NCBI GenBank assembly: GCA_964036195.1
Contig: OZ038459.1
Location: 5,391,206 to 5,455,205, forward strand
Reading direction: 5' to 3'
DNA from: Sphaerolaimus hirsutus
Lineage: Eukaryota > Nematoda > Chromadorea > Monhysterida > Sphaerolaimidae
Length of the DNA: 64,000 nt
Below, in pieces: positions 21,040 to 32,702 of this stretch (position 1 is its first letter; each line of letters begins with the position of its first letter). Under the pieces are notes generated by a model. That model worked only from the letters and a program-made list of their open reading frames with translations, searched no databases and was not told the DNA's origin. Made by a program: the position numbers and the translations under genes.

Positions 21040-24000
21040 TTAAAACGTTTTCCATAAAACCCCATTACAAAAGTACCTGCAATTTTTCCAAAATTCATAG
21101 CCATTTGTGGCCTTTGGTCTTTCCCCCCCCTCTACATATGTCCCACTGCTACTGCCCTGTTCGCATGGGGGGGGTACATAGCCCTTTGTGTTTGGACTGC
21201 CCGAGTTGGCACCCCTGCGATAGGCAGGATTCAGGGGCACCTGCGGCACCTGGGTGGGGTTGACCGTCATGCAGAGCACGCGGGCAATCAACTTTTCCAC
21301 CTTTCTCCACTTCAGCAGTTTGGCCATCACCATTTCGTCCACGTTCGACGGCGGTGCCACTGTGCCATCCGCCTGCAACTTTTCCATGAAGGCGTACTGC
21401 AACTCGGTCACGGACTTGTTCCGGGGGATCTACAAGGGGGGGTTATGAATTTGAGTAGTGATTAAACCCATCACCCATATTTATTGTATGCATATATAGA
21501 TAACCAACATAGCCATCCACTTTGATGCGCATTTGTCCAGTCTTTGGATCGGGCACCCATTGGACCGTTGGCAATGTGTCCAAGGGTTTTGGGGGGTTGC
21601 CAAAACCCCTGCGCGCGCGTGCATATAGCGTTGTGTACATTAAGGCCGATGGCCCATGCCCCTCGCGCCCTAGGTAGTCCTTTGTCAAAAATGTGCCCGA
21701 CATGTCAGCCCCATTCAAATCCACGTTTTGCCTAAACACAACATGGATTTCGCTCATGGATTGTATTCTGTTTCTGCCCCTTGACATGATGCGCTGTAGT
21801 CTAACTGGGAAGCCACTGTTCAAGTGGGTGCACATTGCGGTGGAAACAACCTGGGGGTCGGTTGTGTGTCTCGTTTGAGTGCGCACGAGGTTGCCGTTTA
21901 GTTCAAACATTAGAATGTACTTTTGTGGCTCTGGATCCACACCCTCATACTCCCGGAACAGTGCATCGAACGGCAAAGCATTCTGCTCAATGTCAATGGC
22001 GCGCAGCATGCCGCCATAGGCTGTCAAAGCCAAGGCTGTGGCCAGCATTTGTCTGTCTGCTTCGAGCACACACTCGCGCACAACCTCCTTAGCCCTAGCA
22101 AGGTTCACATTTTCGATTATGTTTATGCGCTGGGCTATTTGTTGTTGAACGGTGGGCTCTTGCCCTGGCTCTACCCTCAGCCTTTCCACCCCCTCTTGTG
22201 CTGTTTCAGGGATGGAGGAAACGGAAACCCCCAACTCAGCTCTGCCATGGGGTGGTGGAGTGATCAGCTCGTACATCGGTCTGCCCGTTGGATCCCTTGG
22301 CACATCTGGCACCCCTGACAGAGGCTCCAGAAGGGCTGCCATTCCTTGTGTAGGTCCAGTTGAGCAGCCGGCCCCAGACTCAGTCACAGGTTCTGCCCTG
22401 GTGGTGGCAGCACAGCTACTGGACCTGCTGCTGCTGCTGGTCATCGTGGCATAGTTTCTCGTGGTGGTGGTGGTGGTTTCTGGCAAAGAGTGGGCAGATG
22501 GATCAACGGGCACATGTGGCTCTGGCAGGTGTGGCAACTGGCAACTTGGCAACATTGGTGGTGTCACTGGCAAAGTTGGTCGTGCCATTGGCAACCTTGG
22601 TGGTGATGGCATTGGGAACCTTGGTGGTCCCATTGACACAAATGGGTGTGGCACGAATACTGGAGTAGGTGGAATTGACTGTCCACCACCCAATGCCACA
22701 AGATGGGCAGCTTGAGCCATCGACATTGGAGGCATTGTTGCCATATATCCCTTCTCACAGCACCATCTTATAAAAGTGGACATACGGTCCTGGTATTCTT
22801 GATTGCTTTCCCTCACTGGTCGGCAGCTGGCACTGCGCCAACCATTTCCAGCTTGCGTCGTGCCACCTGCAAAGTGAATAAAAAGAATTGACCATGACAG
22901 CTTCACATTGATTTTACATTGACTATTTGGTTTCTGACATGCATTGGAAAAAACATTGTTTGTGATATCACACCCCCCCACTTCACCCCACTTCAAATAC
23001 AAACCCCACTTCACCCCACTTCAAATACAAACCCCATCATCAAACCCACCTGACGCAGTGGACTGGTCATAACTGGCAAATCGTCTGTGAGCTGGTTCAG
23101 ACCCAGCAGCTGCCAGATTACATCTTCCTCTATTGACGTTATCACACTGTCTAGATCGCCCCCTGGACACTTGTTGGGAACTGGCACTGTTGTATCCATG
23201 TCCGGCATTTGCTTTGCCTCTTCCACCAGCATCTCCTCCAGCTTCTTTAGAGGAGGTAGCTGGAGGTGCTCTCGTGCTATCTGTCGCATGCGTGGACACA
23301 GCTCCAACTGGACCGTCTCGTTCACCTGTAGCAGCTCCCTGATCTTCTCCATCTCCATTGGCAGGCTGTCCAGATCCAACTGTTGTTCTGCGCTTCTTGA
23401 CGATGTGGCCACTGTCACCTGTTGGTCCTGACCTTTCGCTGGAGAGCACTGTGCTGACCCTGTCTGTTCCTTGTCCATCACCATGTTTGCTGCCTTTTTT
23501 TCCAGCTGCCTTAGTTCCAGCTTTGAGTTGACATGCTTCAACAAGCGTGTTTGTGGTGATGGGGAGCTGTTGCGACTGCTCTTGGTGCTGCTGGCTGTTG
23601 CTTTGCACTTCTTGCACCTGCGCTTCTTTCTGGCCGTCTGCGACTGTGGCGAACTGTTGCTTTTGCTGCTTGAGCTGCTGTCGCTGGATGTCCAGCCCCA
23701 TTTGCCACGCCACTGATGCTTCTTCATATGCTTTGCCACGGGCTGACCCCCCTTCTGCGGTGAGGTGAACAGCCTTTTCCTGACGCATATCACTGCGTTG
23801 TCTGCATTTGTGACCCTTTTCAGTTGTCTCTGCTCCATTTTTGGGACATTCAACAGGCCACTGGTGCTGGTGCTGGTGCTGCCGTATGCTTGGGTCATTG
23901 CGTTCAACCCCCTCACTCTCCATGTTTGCATAACCGTCATTCCTGGTAGGCACTTTGGTGGTGGAGACCCCACAATCACCACCTCCAGTTCTGACCTCCT

Positions 24001-27000
24001 TTTCTTTGCTACCGGTCCATGTGGCGTCTGTGGTGCCCGCTGTGCCCGTCCTACCTGTGGTACCCGTGGTTTCTGTGGTGCCCGTGGTTTCTGTGGTGCA
24101 CCCGGCGGCTGTGGTCTCTGTGGTCCCTCTGGTGCACCCGGTGCCTGTGGTGTCTGTGGTGTAGCTGGTACCTCTGGTGCAGCCGGTGCCTCTGGTGCAG
24201 CCGGTGCCTGTGGTGCAGCCGGTGCCTGTGGTGCAGCCGGTGCCTCTGGTGGAGTCGGTGCCACTGGCACCACTGCCATTGATGTGCTGGCTGGCCAGTC
24301 TGCCACTATTGGCCTTTGTTGGGGAGTGCCTGGCGGTAGTGGAATGGCCTCTACTGGGAGCTGCTTTTCCACCTCCATGGGTGCCTATGAGGGGGTGGGA
24401 GGTGTGATTGTTTTACAGTCATTGTTTAATATGTGATATGTGTGCCCCCTAAAATGTCAAAAGCACGACGACATGTGATATGCATAACCCACTCAAGATG
24501 TGAAAAGCACCATATGTAATATGCACGATCCCACGGTATGTAAAGCGGTACCACACAAACATAAAAACAACCCTCTTATCAACATACCCTTGTCTTTGAG
24601 TCCACCTCCATCTGTGCAGCTTGACCTTCTGTCTCCTGGGACGTTGTGTCCATTGGGGTTTCTACCTGGGCCTGTGGGACTACAGCTGGGGTCGTTGATG
24701 ACGTCTGCACAGTGGGGGTGTGGGGGGGGTTTGAATCAAAGTACAAAAAACATAGCACATTTCCATCTTCACAACCATCTTCACGACAAAACAAGAATGT
24801 CAACAAAAACATCAACAAACCAAGGTGCAGCCACTGTCCTTCTGTTTCTGGTGGCTGTCTGCTGTTGCTGTGTCCATCTGGGTGGCTGGGGTGCTGTCGA
24901 CCGATGTGTCGTCGCTGCTGACCGGTGTGTTCCTCTGCTGCAAGATGAAAGCACAGTTACTAAAATGTCTTAACAGATTCAGTGTTGAGCATGTATAGAA
25001 AAAGTGATGGAAAAACAAACCTGCTCCACTACATCTGCCCTCCTTTCTTCTTCCAGCACTCTCTCTTGAACCCGCACTAGTCTTTCTCTTGTGAGATTTG
25101 GCCTTGATGTTGTCACCACAACCGTTGAACTGGTCTCCCTCAATCGTTGCTGTGTGTGGGGGGAGGGGAATGGGAATGGACAATGGAAAAAATGACTGTT
25201 TCGCACACACACATACACAAATCACAATAAAAACATGAAAAAACCACAAACCTGGGGGGGTGGGGGCTGTCCATCTTGCCATCTCCTCAGCCGTTCCGGA
25301 TCGGTGTCCTGTCTTTGTGTCCTTTTTGTTCTGACCATTGTGTCCTTGTCTGGTGATTGTGGCCTGCTGGAAGGAGGCGGTCTGCTGCCAGGAGGGCACC
25401 TGAATCTGAGTGGTCTGAGTTGCTGATTGTCCACGTGTCGATCCACTATCTCTGTAATTACTGTCACTGACGTGGTCACCACTTCTGTCTGACTGCCCAG
25501 ATTTTGCTCCACATTCAACCTGGTGGCATTCGGTGGTGCTGTTCTGGCCAGCACAGCTGCAGATTCCGGGCACAGGTGTCCCACTTGTAAGGATTGGCTG
25601 TTGGCTGTAGGTAGTGATATGGCCACCTTGGTTGTGTCTGTGTGAAAGGGGGGGGGGGGGATAAGAGATAAAAAACATATTGGCATTCGCTGGCAGACCA
25701 TAGCAAATCCACAAAAAATGTGACATTCAACAGCAACATTAGCAAACATAAATAAAAATGACCAACCCTGGCTTCTGTCCACCAGTGCTACTTGACCGTG
25801 TCGTGGGTGGCAGAACATTGGGAACAGGCCTGAAATCCCTGACCCTTTCGATTGCTGGCGATGGCGGTACGCGTTGAACGTCAGCAACAAGCACCCTGTG
25901 TTTGTACAAGAATGTTTACACTTTTATTTGCCACATTTACTTCAATAATTCCCATTCTTGAATAATTCCCCTCTTGAATAATCCCCCTCTTGAATAATTC
26001 CCTGACTAATTCCCCTGAAAAGTAATGAAATAAAGCCCCGGGGGATCTTACATGTTGTGGCATGTGGTTGAGTAAAAATAACCCCCTGGGGTCTTATTTG
26101 TGAAGCCACCCCCACCAACCTTGCTATGGGTATGTCCACAGTTGACACACGGCCCCGTCCACGTCCGCGTCCGCGACCACACAGGGCAGCAGACCCGTCC
26201 ACCTGCTTCACTTGCTCCAGCTCGGTCTGTGCCAGGAGCTCTGGCCTTCTTGGTGGCTGCTCGTCAGCACAGGGGGGGGTGTAGATCCCAGCTTTGACCA
26301 CCGGCTTGACAGCTGTCGGGCCTGTGCAAAAAAGGGGGACTAATGAATTTGTGTTACCAAAACATCAAACATTCACACAGGCCAAAACACTGCAAAAGTG
26401 CCATATTCCAACCCACCTGGCTTCCAGAAAGTGGACAGTGGTCCACCTGTAGATGCTTTAGTAGTGTGATTAGCTGCAACAACAGCAGCATACGTTCGCG
26501 CCGGTGCGTGCTGGGTGTTGGGGGTGGTGCTGACAGGTTTGGTGCTGGTGGATCCAGCAGAATTGATGATGTCTGGTGCCTGCAATGTTTTGTGCATTGT
26601 TATACACCATACATTCACAAATAAAACCCCAGGGGGTTATTTTTGTTCAATCACATATCACAACATGTAAAGTGCAAGATCCTAGGGGAACTATTTCATC
26701 AAACCATGAGGTAATTATTCAAGAGTGGGGATTTTTTCAAACAAAACACACATTCAAGAGAAAACGGGCATTTTCACAACCACACAAAATCTAAAAACAA
26801 AAACTAGCCTGGCTTTTGTCTTTCTGAACTTTACTTTTCTTGCTGCCACTCTGCTCCACCTTTGATGTGCCAAACTGCAAGTGTAGCTCCTTGAATGCCT
26901 CCTTGAAAACCTCCACAAGCTCCTGGGACGTTTGCCTGCCTTCGAGTGTTACAAGCTCAAACAAGAGCTTCTGCCTGCTGCCAGTGCTGTCTTCCAGATT

Positions 27001-27025
27001 GTATGACGACACTCCACTGATTGTC
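21040..27025 (-). CDS. Unrecognised large Pro/Ala-rich protein, at least 11 exons, 5' end missing
   Basis: Exons read leftwards: 27025-26809, 26579-26417, 26321-26120, 25895-25767, 25637-25252, 25149-25021, 24937-24821, 24704-24588, 24384-23046, 22866-21509 and 21429-21040, about 1,500 residues. Most junctions are in phase; the one from 25,767 to 25,637 is one base off for GT-AG. The protein starts mid-gene (the first exon is entered in phase 1). Features: an AxTYAAVVAAN segment, a GRGRGRGRGR run, a tandem PAAPQA/PAAPEA region (near 24,130-24,270), basic KKRR clusters with Ser runs, an acidic helix region (LEEMLVEEAKQMPDMD), and a folded-looking C-terminal third (NLVRTQTRHTTDPQVVS ... RIMSRGRNRIQSMSEIHVVF). 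Cryptic second frames stay open in several exons because T is rare. I cannot name the family or tell host from viral origin. Confidence 0.65.
24130..24290 (-). repeat. In-frame Ala/Pro tandem repeat
   Basis: About ten 15-18-bp units encoding variants of APAAPQ/APAAPE lie within the large minus-strand gene; the plus strand reads ggtgcagccggtgcc repeatedly. Length polymorphism is likely. Confidence 0.85.
26582..26808 (-). other. Second GC-AG intron, same donor decamer as the capsid gene
   Basis: Read leftwards, exon ...AGCCAG is followed by GCTAGTTTTT. The exons on both sides are phase 0 and only the GC donor keeps them in frame with the acceptor at 26,580. The first ten intron bases equal those of the major capsid GC-AG intron. 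Confidence 0.65.
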
Positions 27026-28334
27026 CTGAGTGTGCAAAATACGCATAAATATTTAACTGAGACATGGGTTTAGACGTAAAAATCATTGAGTTGTCCCTGC
27101 ATTTTGTCTAATGCTCTATAATGTGTCAATGTTATGTAAAACACTCTGTAAAATGTCAAATGCCATGCAATGTGTGTGTGTATGTGTGTGTGTCAAGGTC
27201 ATGTAAAACACCCTGTAAAATGTCAAATGTCATGGAATGTTGTCATGTAAAACACCCTGTAAAATGTCAAATGTCATGCAATGCTGTCATGTAAAACGTT
27301 CTCTAAACAAAAAAACGTACCAAAGTCATGTGAAAGTTCTGCATGAGATAAATGTTGAACATATCATGTTAAACACCGTCATTGTGACAAAAGTCATGCA
27401 AAATGGCCTCTAAAGCATAAACGTTACAAGGGCATGTAAAATGTCCTCATTGTGACAAAACATCACAATATCATCAACATATCTTTCATAACTTTCCAAC
27501 TGACCATCTAACAGCCAAACAGATAATACCTATCAATTTGTAGAATATTGCATCTGCTGAATATAATAAAAATTGTAGAAAACATAAACTCTTTTCACAT
27601 TCTCAAAAATACAAATCAAAAATGTAAAATATTCGGTAAACGTCCCCAGAATTCATACAAAACACTCTCATTGTGCCAAAAGTCGTGAAAGATGTTCGAT
27701 AAAATAGAGACCGTATAAAATTCAAAAATATCTGCGATGATTCAGAGGGGATTATTTCAAGCAATGGATATATGAACCAATGCTTATATCAACTTCAATT
27801 AGGATATTTTATTTTAATTGTATATTATAAACACAATAAATATTCAAAATAAATATTCGATAATCAGAACGTTTTGATAAACATTTGCCAAGCAAATAAA
27901 AAAACGCCCCCCATCATCAACACTAACGAAACAAAAACATCTATATGTTTCTTTCGTTGAAGCATTTACATATTAGCAGAATGAAAGGTATTCAACAGCC
28001 TTTATATTAGGTATTTCAACGTATCCAAAACAAACCTTTGACTGCACTTGGAGAAAAATTAAAACATTCTTAAAATACCGGTTTTACTGGACCTGGATAC
28101 TAACATTTTACTAATCACTAAATTACATAAAAAGTCTAATACGGAAGATTTTGGAGGGCCAAAAACATGCGAGACGCGACATTTTTCACACTTTTGGCAC
28201 TGCTTGGTATGTTAAAATTTTTTTTTGGCATGTTTCCCGAAAAGTTTCGAAAGAGTTTCAAACGTAGGCTATGCACTCGGCGCTTATCAGAGTATTTGCT
28301 CGATGTGTTCATGTCCCACCAATAGAACAGGAAG

Positions 28335-28561
28335 CTGTCCCACATAGTGACAAGTGTTTTATTCTTGACATGTGTGTTTACACTTCGTTTTTTTACTTTA
28401 ACACTTTGCTAGAACTCAGACAATGGACATTGAGTGAAACGTATCGATGTTAAACGTTTCACTCAATGTCCATTGTCTGAGTTCTAGCAAAGTGTTAAAG
28501 TAAAAAAACGAAGTGTAAACACACATGTCAAGAATAAAACACTTGCCACTATGTGGGACAG
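28335..28561. repeat. Near-perfect 227-bp hairpin, arms about 107 bp
   Basis: The left arm runs from ctgtcccacatagtgac to gagtgaaacgt and the right arm is its reverse complement with about one mismatch (gtgac versus gccac), around a loop of about ten bases. Such low divergence between arms means a recent origin, gene conversion, or selection on the hairpin. Confidence 0.9.
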
Positions 28562-28857
28562 ACTCCAGGAACAATTGTGTGCTCTATTGATGATCTAAAG
28601 CAGCAGAATTTTCATGTGGTCTGTTTTCAACGATATCATTCTTTTTAGACAACAATGACACAATCTACAAAACCTTTTAGGACAAACTCAAAAGTCAATG
28701 GAACATTGCCAAAAAACTACAGCTGCCGGCCGAGTTTTGTAATTTTGAGCCACAATTAAAACTGCGGTATGTTTTTTCATTTTACAGTGTTTGTAGATAT
28801 TGGAAAAGTGAGGGGTGAGATTGGGGTTTTTAAAAATAAGAATACAAAAACGCAATA

Positions 28858-29107
28858 GTATACTCGGCGGACATGATACTCTGCCTTCGCACTGATTTAT
28901 GTCTCGTGTTGGAAGCATGCCAACGATTATTAAACCATGCGATTTCCGTAAAAAGATGAAAAAATTCATCGATGTGAATATGCTTATGAATAACATAATA
29001 ACTACAATCAATTTTGTCATCTTTTTATGAAACTCGCACGCGTTAACCATCGTTGGCACACATCCAGCAGGAACCACGCCGGCAAAGCGTAAAGTAATCG
29101 GAGTATA
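28858..29107. mobile_element. MITE, family ending GTATACTCGGCGGAC
   Basis: About 250 bp with inverted ends (gtatactcggcgg and ...cggagtata) and internal inverted parts around ttggaagcatgccaacg / cgttggcacacatccag. Related copies are at 43,218-43,474 and 59,097-59,330. Confidence 0.75.
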
Positions 29108-29311
29108 ACGAGATTTGATGTGATAATGAGCATGTTTTCTGCTTTGAATATGTGAATCATAACATACTGGGAGATGTGGAAAAAAGATAGCGATTTTCTT
29201 TTCACATGTAAAAATGGTAAAATGAAGTTGTATTTTGAGGGGGGTATTTCGAGGTAATATGGTACATTTCATATTCAACATAAGCTGTAACAAAAACCTT
29301 CAAAACGCAGG

Positions 29312-32300
29312 ATGGGGCCAACCACAGAAATTGTCTGCGAAACAATGAAAAACGTTCAGTTCACTACATCAACATACCCGTCTTTGACAATGGAAATGCC
29401 AACACCATCCACAATGGACAGTCTGACAAGCGCCACAGGCAGCACAAGCAGCACAAGCCCAGCTGTCACAGGCAGCACAAGCAGCACAAGCCCAGCTGTC
29501 ACATATGACATGGAATATTTCCGAACTGCACCAGGCGACACCGTAACCATTAGCAAATCGGTACTTTTATTTTTTATTATATTTTGGGTTTTCACTAGAA
29601 AAAGAAATTTTTATCAAAGGGTTTTCATCAAACATAGGTGTGCAAGTGCGAAGGCATGGATGAAATGCAGCAAAAAATTGAAAATAAAATTGTCAATGCT
29701 GAGAAAAAAATACTGAACAAAATTTCAATGCAAAAAAATGTGACAATTGCCCAACTTGAGATGAAAGCAAACAATCTGACAGCAAACTTGAAAAATGGTC
29801 AATGTGATATTGCCTTGCAAACAAGCACAAAAATAAAGGAACAAACTGCGCTCATTTCTGAAAAGTTGGCACACTTTGAAAACAGCTGCAAACAATGTTC
29901 CACAAAGATAGATGTGCAAAGTGAGCACATCTCTGAAAAGCTGGCACACTTTGAAAACAGTTGCAAACAATATTCCACAAAGCTAGATGTGCAAAGTGAG
30001 CACATTTCTGAAAAGCTGGCACACTTTGAAAACAGTTGCAAACAATATTCCACAAAGCTAGATGTGCAATCTGGAGACATTTCTGAAAAGCTGGCACACT
30101 TTGAAAACAGTTGCAAACAATATTCCACAAAGCTAGATGTGCAATCTGGAGACATTTCTGAAAAGCTGGCACACTTTGAAAGCTGTTGCAGACAACTTTC
30201 CACAAAGATGGATGTACAAAGTGGGCACATTTCTGAAAGACTGACACACTTTGAAAGCAATTTTATGACAAAACTGAAAGAATTCAACACTACTTTGGGA
30301 AAAAATATGCATGAAAGTGGATTGCCCATGACAACACCGGTGGGTATCCAAAACTTTTATATAAAAAATGAATTTTTGAAAGTTAAACAGTAAATCCCAT
30401 ATAGAAAACACACCCATCAACACCTGACAATGGCATCATTGAAAAGCTTCTTCAAATGGAATCTAATTTTGAAAAGAACATTGAGACAAAGCTGGCAAAG
30501 CACACTTCACAACTAGCAGAAAAAATCACCTTGGACTGTAAACAAAACAAGGTGACAACATTGGTATGTATCTATAGCATATTAATAAGCTTAACATGTT
30601 ATTTTTATTTTATTTTACAACATATGATACCCTATTTTTAGGAAAACACTACATGCCTTCAAAGGGTGGAAACCAGCATGGAAACATTTTTGGGGAAAAT
30701 AGCTGGAACCTTTGAAAAACAGATTAATCCAATAACATCACACTTGAGTCAGAACAATAGAGATAGTCAAAACAGCATGGTAAAACTTTATTGTAGTTTT
30801 CATATTTATGGTAGATTTGTAGACATCATGTAACCTTAAACATCTACAGATTTCCATGGGCCAAAACATAAAGTATATCAACAATACAGTGCAGTGCATG
30901 TTCACATCATTGTGTGGTACACTTTCTGAGATAAACAGCACCATTTCAAATCTGGAGGTATGCTGATTGAAATTTTTTTTTCCTTTTTTCATCAATAAAA
31001 CAGCTTTCAAAGTGCAGCTGGAATGTGCATGTGAAACACATTGGGAAACCAGACTAAATCAAATCAATGACAAACTAGCTAACATTGTGGCAACACTGAA
31101 CAATATGACACTCATAATGACAACCTTAGAGTCCAACACAGTCAGCACAACATCCATGCCTTCCACAATCAAAACAGTACACAATCTGCAATACCAGTCT
31201 GATATGGGGATAGAACAAAGTGCCAAAAAAACAGATCACACATGGCACTCATATGAAAAAACCTTTGAAGATCAACTTGAGGGCAAAATTAGGGACATTT
31301 TTGTGGAAAACATGGCCACATTTGAGAAACCATTGAAGGCATATTTGGATGCAAAATTTGAGAAAAATTTCCATGTAAATTTTATTTCAAAGCTGTAAAC
31401 TTCATTTCAAAACTATTATTATTTTTTTATAATCTTTACATAACATAAAACACTAAAACATTCAAAAACGCAGACACAAATGGTCATGTTTAGCTTCATT
31501 CTACTGTTTGGCTGTCTCACATTGGTGTTGACCATTGGAATGTTTTTTGGCTACAGAATTTATGTGAGAGGGGATAGAAACGCCGAAAATGATCCTGAAA
31601 GGGCACAATTGTAAGCATTTTGATTGTATCATTCAATAGGGGGGAGAGGGGGGGTATTCATGGCAATAGTTTGTAGGTGAAAATAAATCGTTCTAAATAA
31701 AAAATTCACACAGTTTTGGTGGGAGGGTGGGGGTGAGACGTGAGACGCGTTTTTTCGAGAAAATGTATATATATAGAATCATAGTATATTTTAATGGATA
31801 AAAACTTGCGATAAAACCACACAATTTTTATTCTACTATAAAAAAATTTGATGAAAAACAATGATTTTTAGTTCATTATTCAGTTGGATTACCTCCAAAT
31901 ATTGTCCGGGGCTGTGGGGAATTAATTCAAAGGTCGTTTTTTAAAATTAGGGATGTTTCAAGAAAATATCATATATAGTACAAAAAACAAAACGTAGGCA
32001 AGCCACGACAACCGCAACAACTTCGACAACGGAAAGAATCAACGATGCGTTTGACAGCACCTTTCAGGTACCAACCATGGCTGTTAGTTTACCTAGGTAT
32101 TTCAGATGTTATATGGAAACTTTTGGACTACGACCCCATAAACACCCCCCACCCCCAAACCTCCCGCTATCTATCTATCCCGGAGGTCGTTCAGCTATCT
32201 ATCGTTCCCGGAGGCAAAACATCCGGATACTTTTCTCTAAATCCCCCAAACCCCCAAACCCCCCAAACCCCCCGCTATCTATCTATCTATCCCAGAGGTC

Positions 32301-32702
32301 GTTCAGCTATCAATCGGCCCCCGGAGGGAAAAAATCCGGCTACTTTTCCCTAAACCCCCCAAACCCCACAAACCCCCCGCTATCTATCTATCCCGGAGGT
32401 CGTTCAGCTATCTATCGGTCCCGGAGGGAAAAAATCTGGCTACTTTTCCCTAAACCCCCCAAACCCCACAAACCCCCCACTATCTATCTATCCCGGAGGT
32501 CGTTCAGCTATCTATCGGTCCCGGAGGGAAAAAATCCGGCTACTTTTCCCTAAAACCCCCCAACATTCAGGAATCTCCATCCTACAAGGCGGCACAAAAA
32601 CAAAAGAATGACATGAGGGCCGAGGTCATAATGAACATGAATCGCCTTTATGCAGAGACAATGAATGAAGAAATGAATGGACAAAGCTCTAGCGGTCTGT
32701 GA
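29312..32702 (+). CDS. Coiled-coil protein with internal repeats and one membrane segment, 9 exons
   Basis: Exons 29312-29560, 29638-30339, 30405-30563, 30642-30779, 30850-30957, 31018-31374, 31474-31610, 31998-32067 and 32571-32702 give 683 residues, all in phase. N-terminus: a Thr/Ser-rich region with a duplicated GSTSSTSPAVT. Then a long coiled coil with about five copies of a 25-residue unit around EKLAHFENSCKQYSTKLDVQ, each encoded by 75 bp. A CXC pair (ECACETHW) precedes a membrane segment near residues 575-597 (FILLFGCLTLVLTIGMFFGY), with about 85 residues after it. Several N-x-S/T sequons (NVT, NLT, NST, NMT) suggest the long part faces outside, but no signal peptide is present; an acceptor-like CGCAG just before the ATG leaves room for an upstream exon. 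I do not recognise the family. Confidence 0.75.
29850..30240 (+). repeat. 75-bp coding tandem repeat, about 5 units
   Basis: Units around gaaaagctggcacactttgaa follow at 75-bp steps. Adjacent middle units are almost identical at the DNA level, including synonymous sites, which points to recent unequal crossing-over or conversion. Confidence 0.9.
31740..31965. mobile_element. Diverged MITE in intron 7 of the coiled-coil gene
   Basis: Matches parts of the copies at 37,373 and 47,761 (ttttaatggataaaa ... attattctactataaaa ... ttagttcattattcag). Termini are degraded. Confidence 0.45.
32160..32550. repeat. About four 101-108-bp tandem units filling intron 8
   Basis: Each unit contains ctatctatctatcccggagg, tcgttcagctatctatcg, and cggctacttttccctaaac followed by C-rich DNA. 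The same ctatctatcccggagg core recurs in transposons at 40.4, 51.1, 56.0, 57.6, 61.2 and 63.2 kb. The last intron (32,068-32,570) of the coiled-coil gene is made almost wholly of it. Confidence 0.9.

Larger units (their letters stand above)
27026..29311. other. Intergenic stretch with repeats, no clear gene
   Basis: At 27,100-27,480 many degenerate copies of atgtaaaacaccctgtaaaatgtcaaatg occur, related to the interior of the foldback family seen at 34.8, 50.2 and 62.3 kb; a TG run lies near 27,170-27,195. 27,500-28,330 is AT-rich and shows nothing recognisable; upstream exons of the minus-strand gene may hide here. A perfect hairpin and a transposon copy follow (separate entries). Confidence 0.6.

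Noticed and set aside
23021..23953. 310-codon Gln/Gly-rich minus-strand frame
   Set aside because: It overlaps the better-supported Pro/Ala-rich exon in another frame; the latter joins in phase to neighbours on both sides and has mixed hydrophobic and charged composition.
23765..24436. 223-codon plus-strand Gly/Ala/Cys-rich frame
   Set aside because: It is the antisense of the in-frame Ala/Pro repeat; stop-free only because of the repeat.
27100..27480. CRISPR-like spaced repeats
   Set aside because: Repeat units are degenerate and unevenly spaced, and related words occur in a eukaryotic foldback transposon family.
29799..30329. 176-codon minus-strand repeated frame
   Set aside because: Antisense shadow of the 75-bp coding repeats of the coiled-coil gene.
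32045..32553. Two plus-strand frames of 102 and 158 codons with YLSIP-type repeats
   Set aside because: They are translations of the intron satellite; periodicity and lack of conservation explain the open frames.
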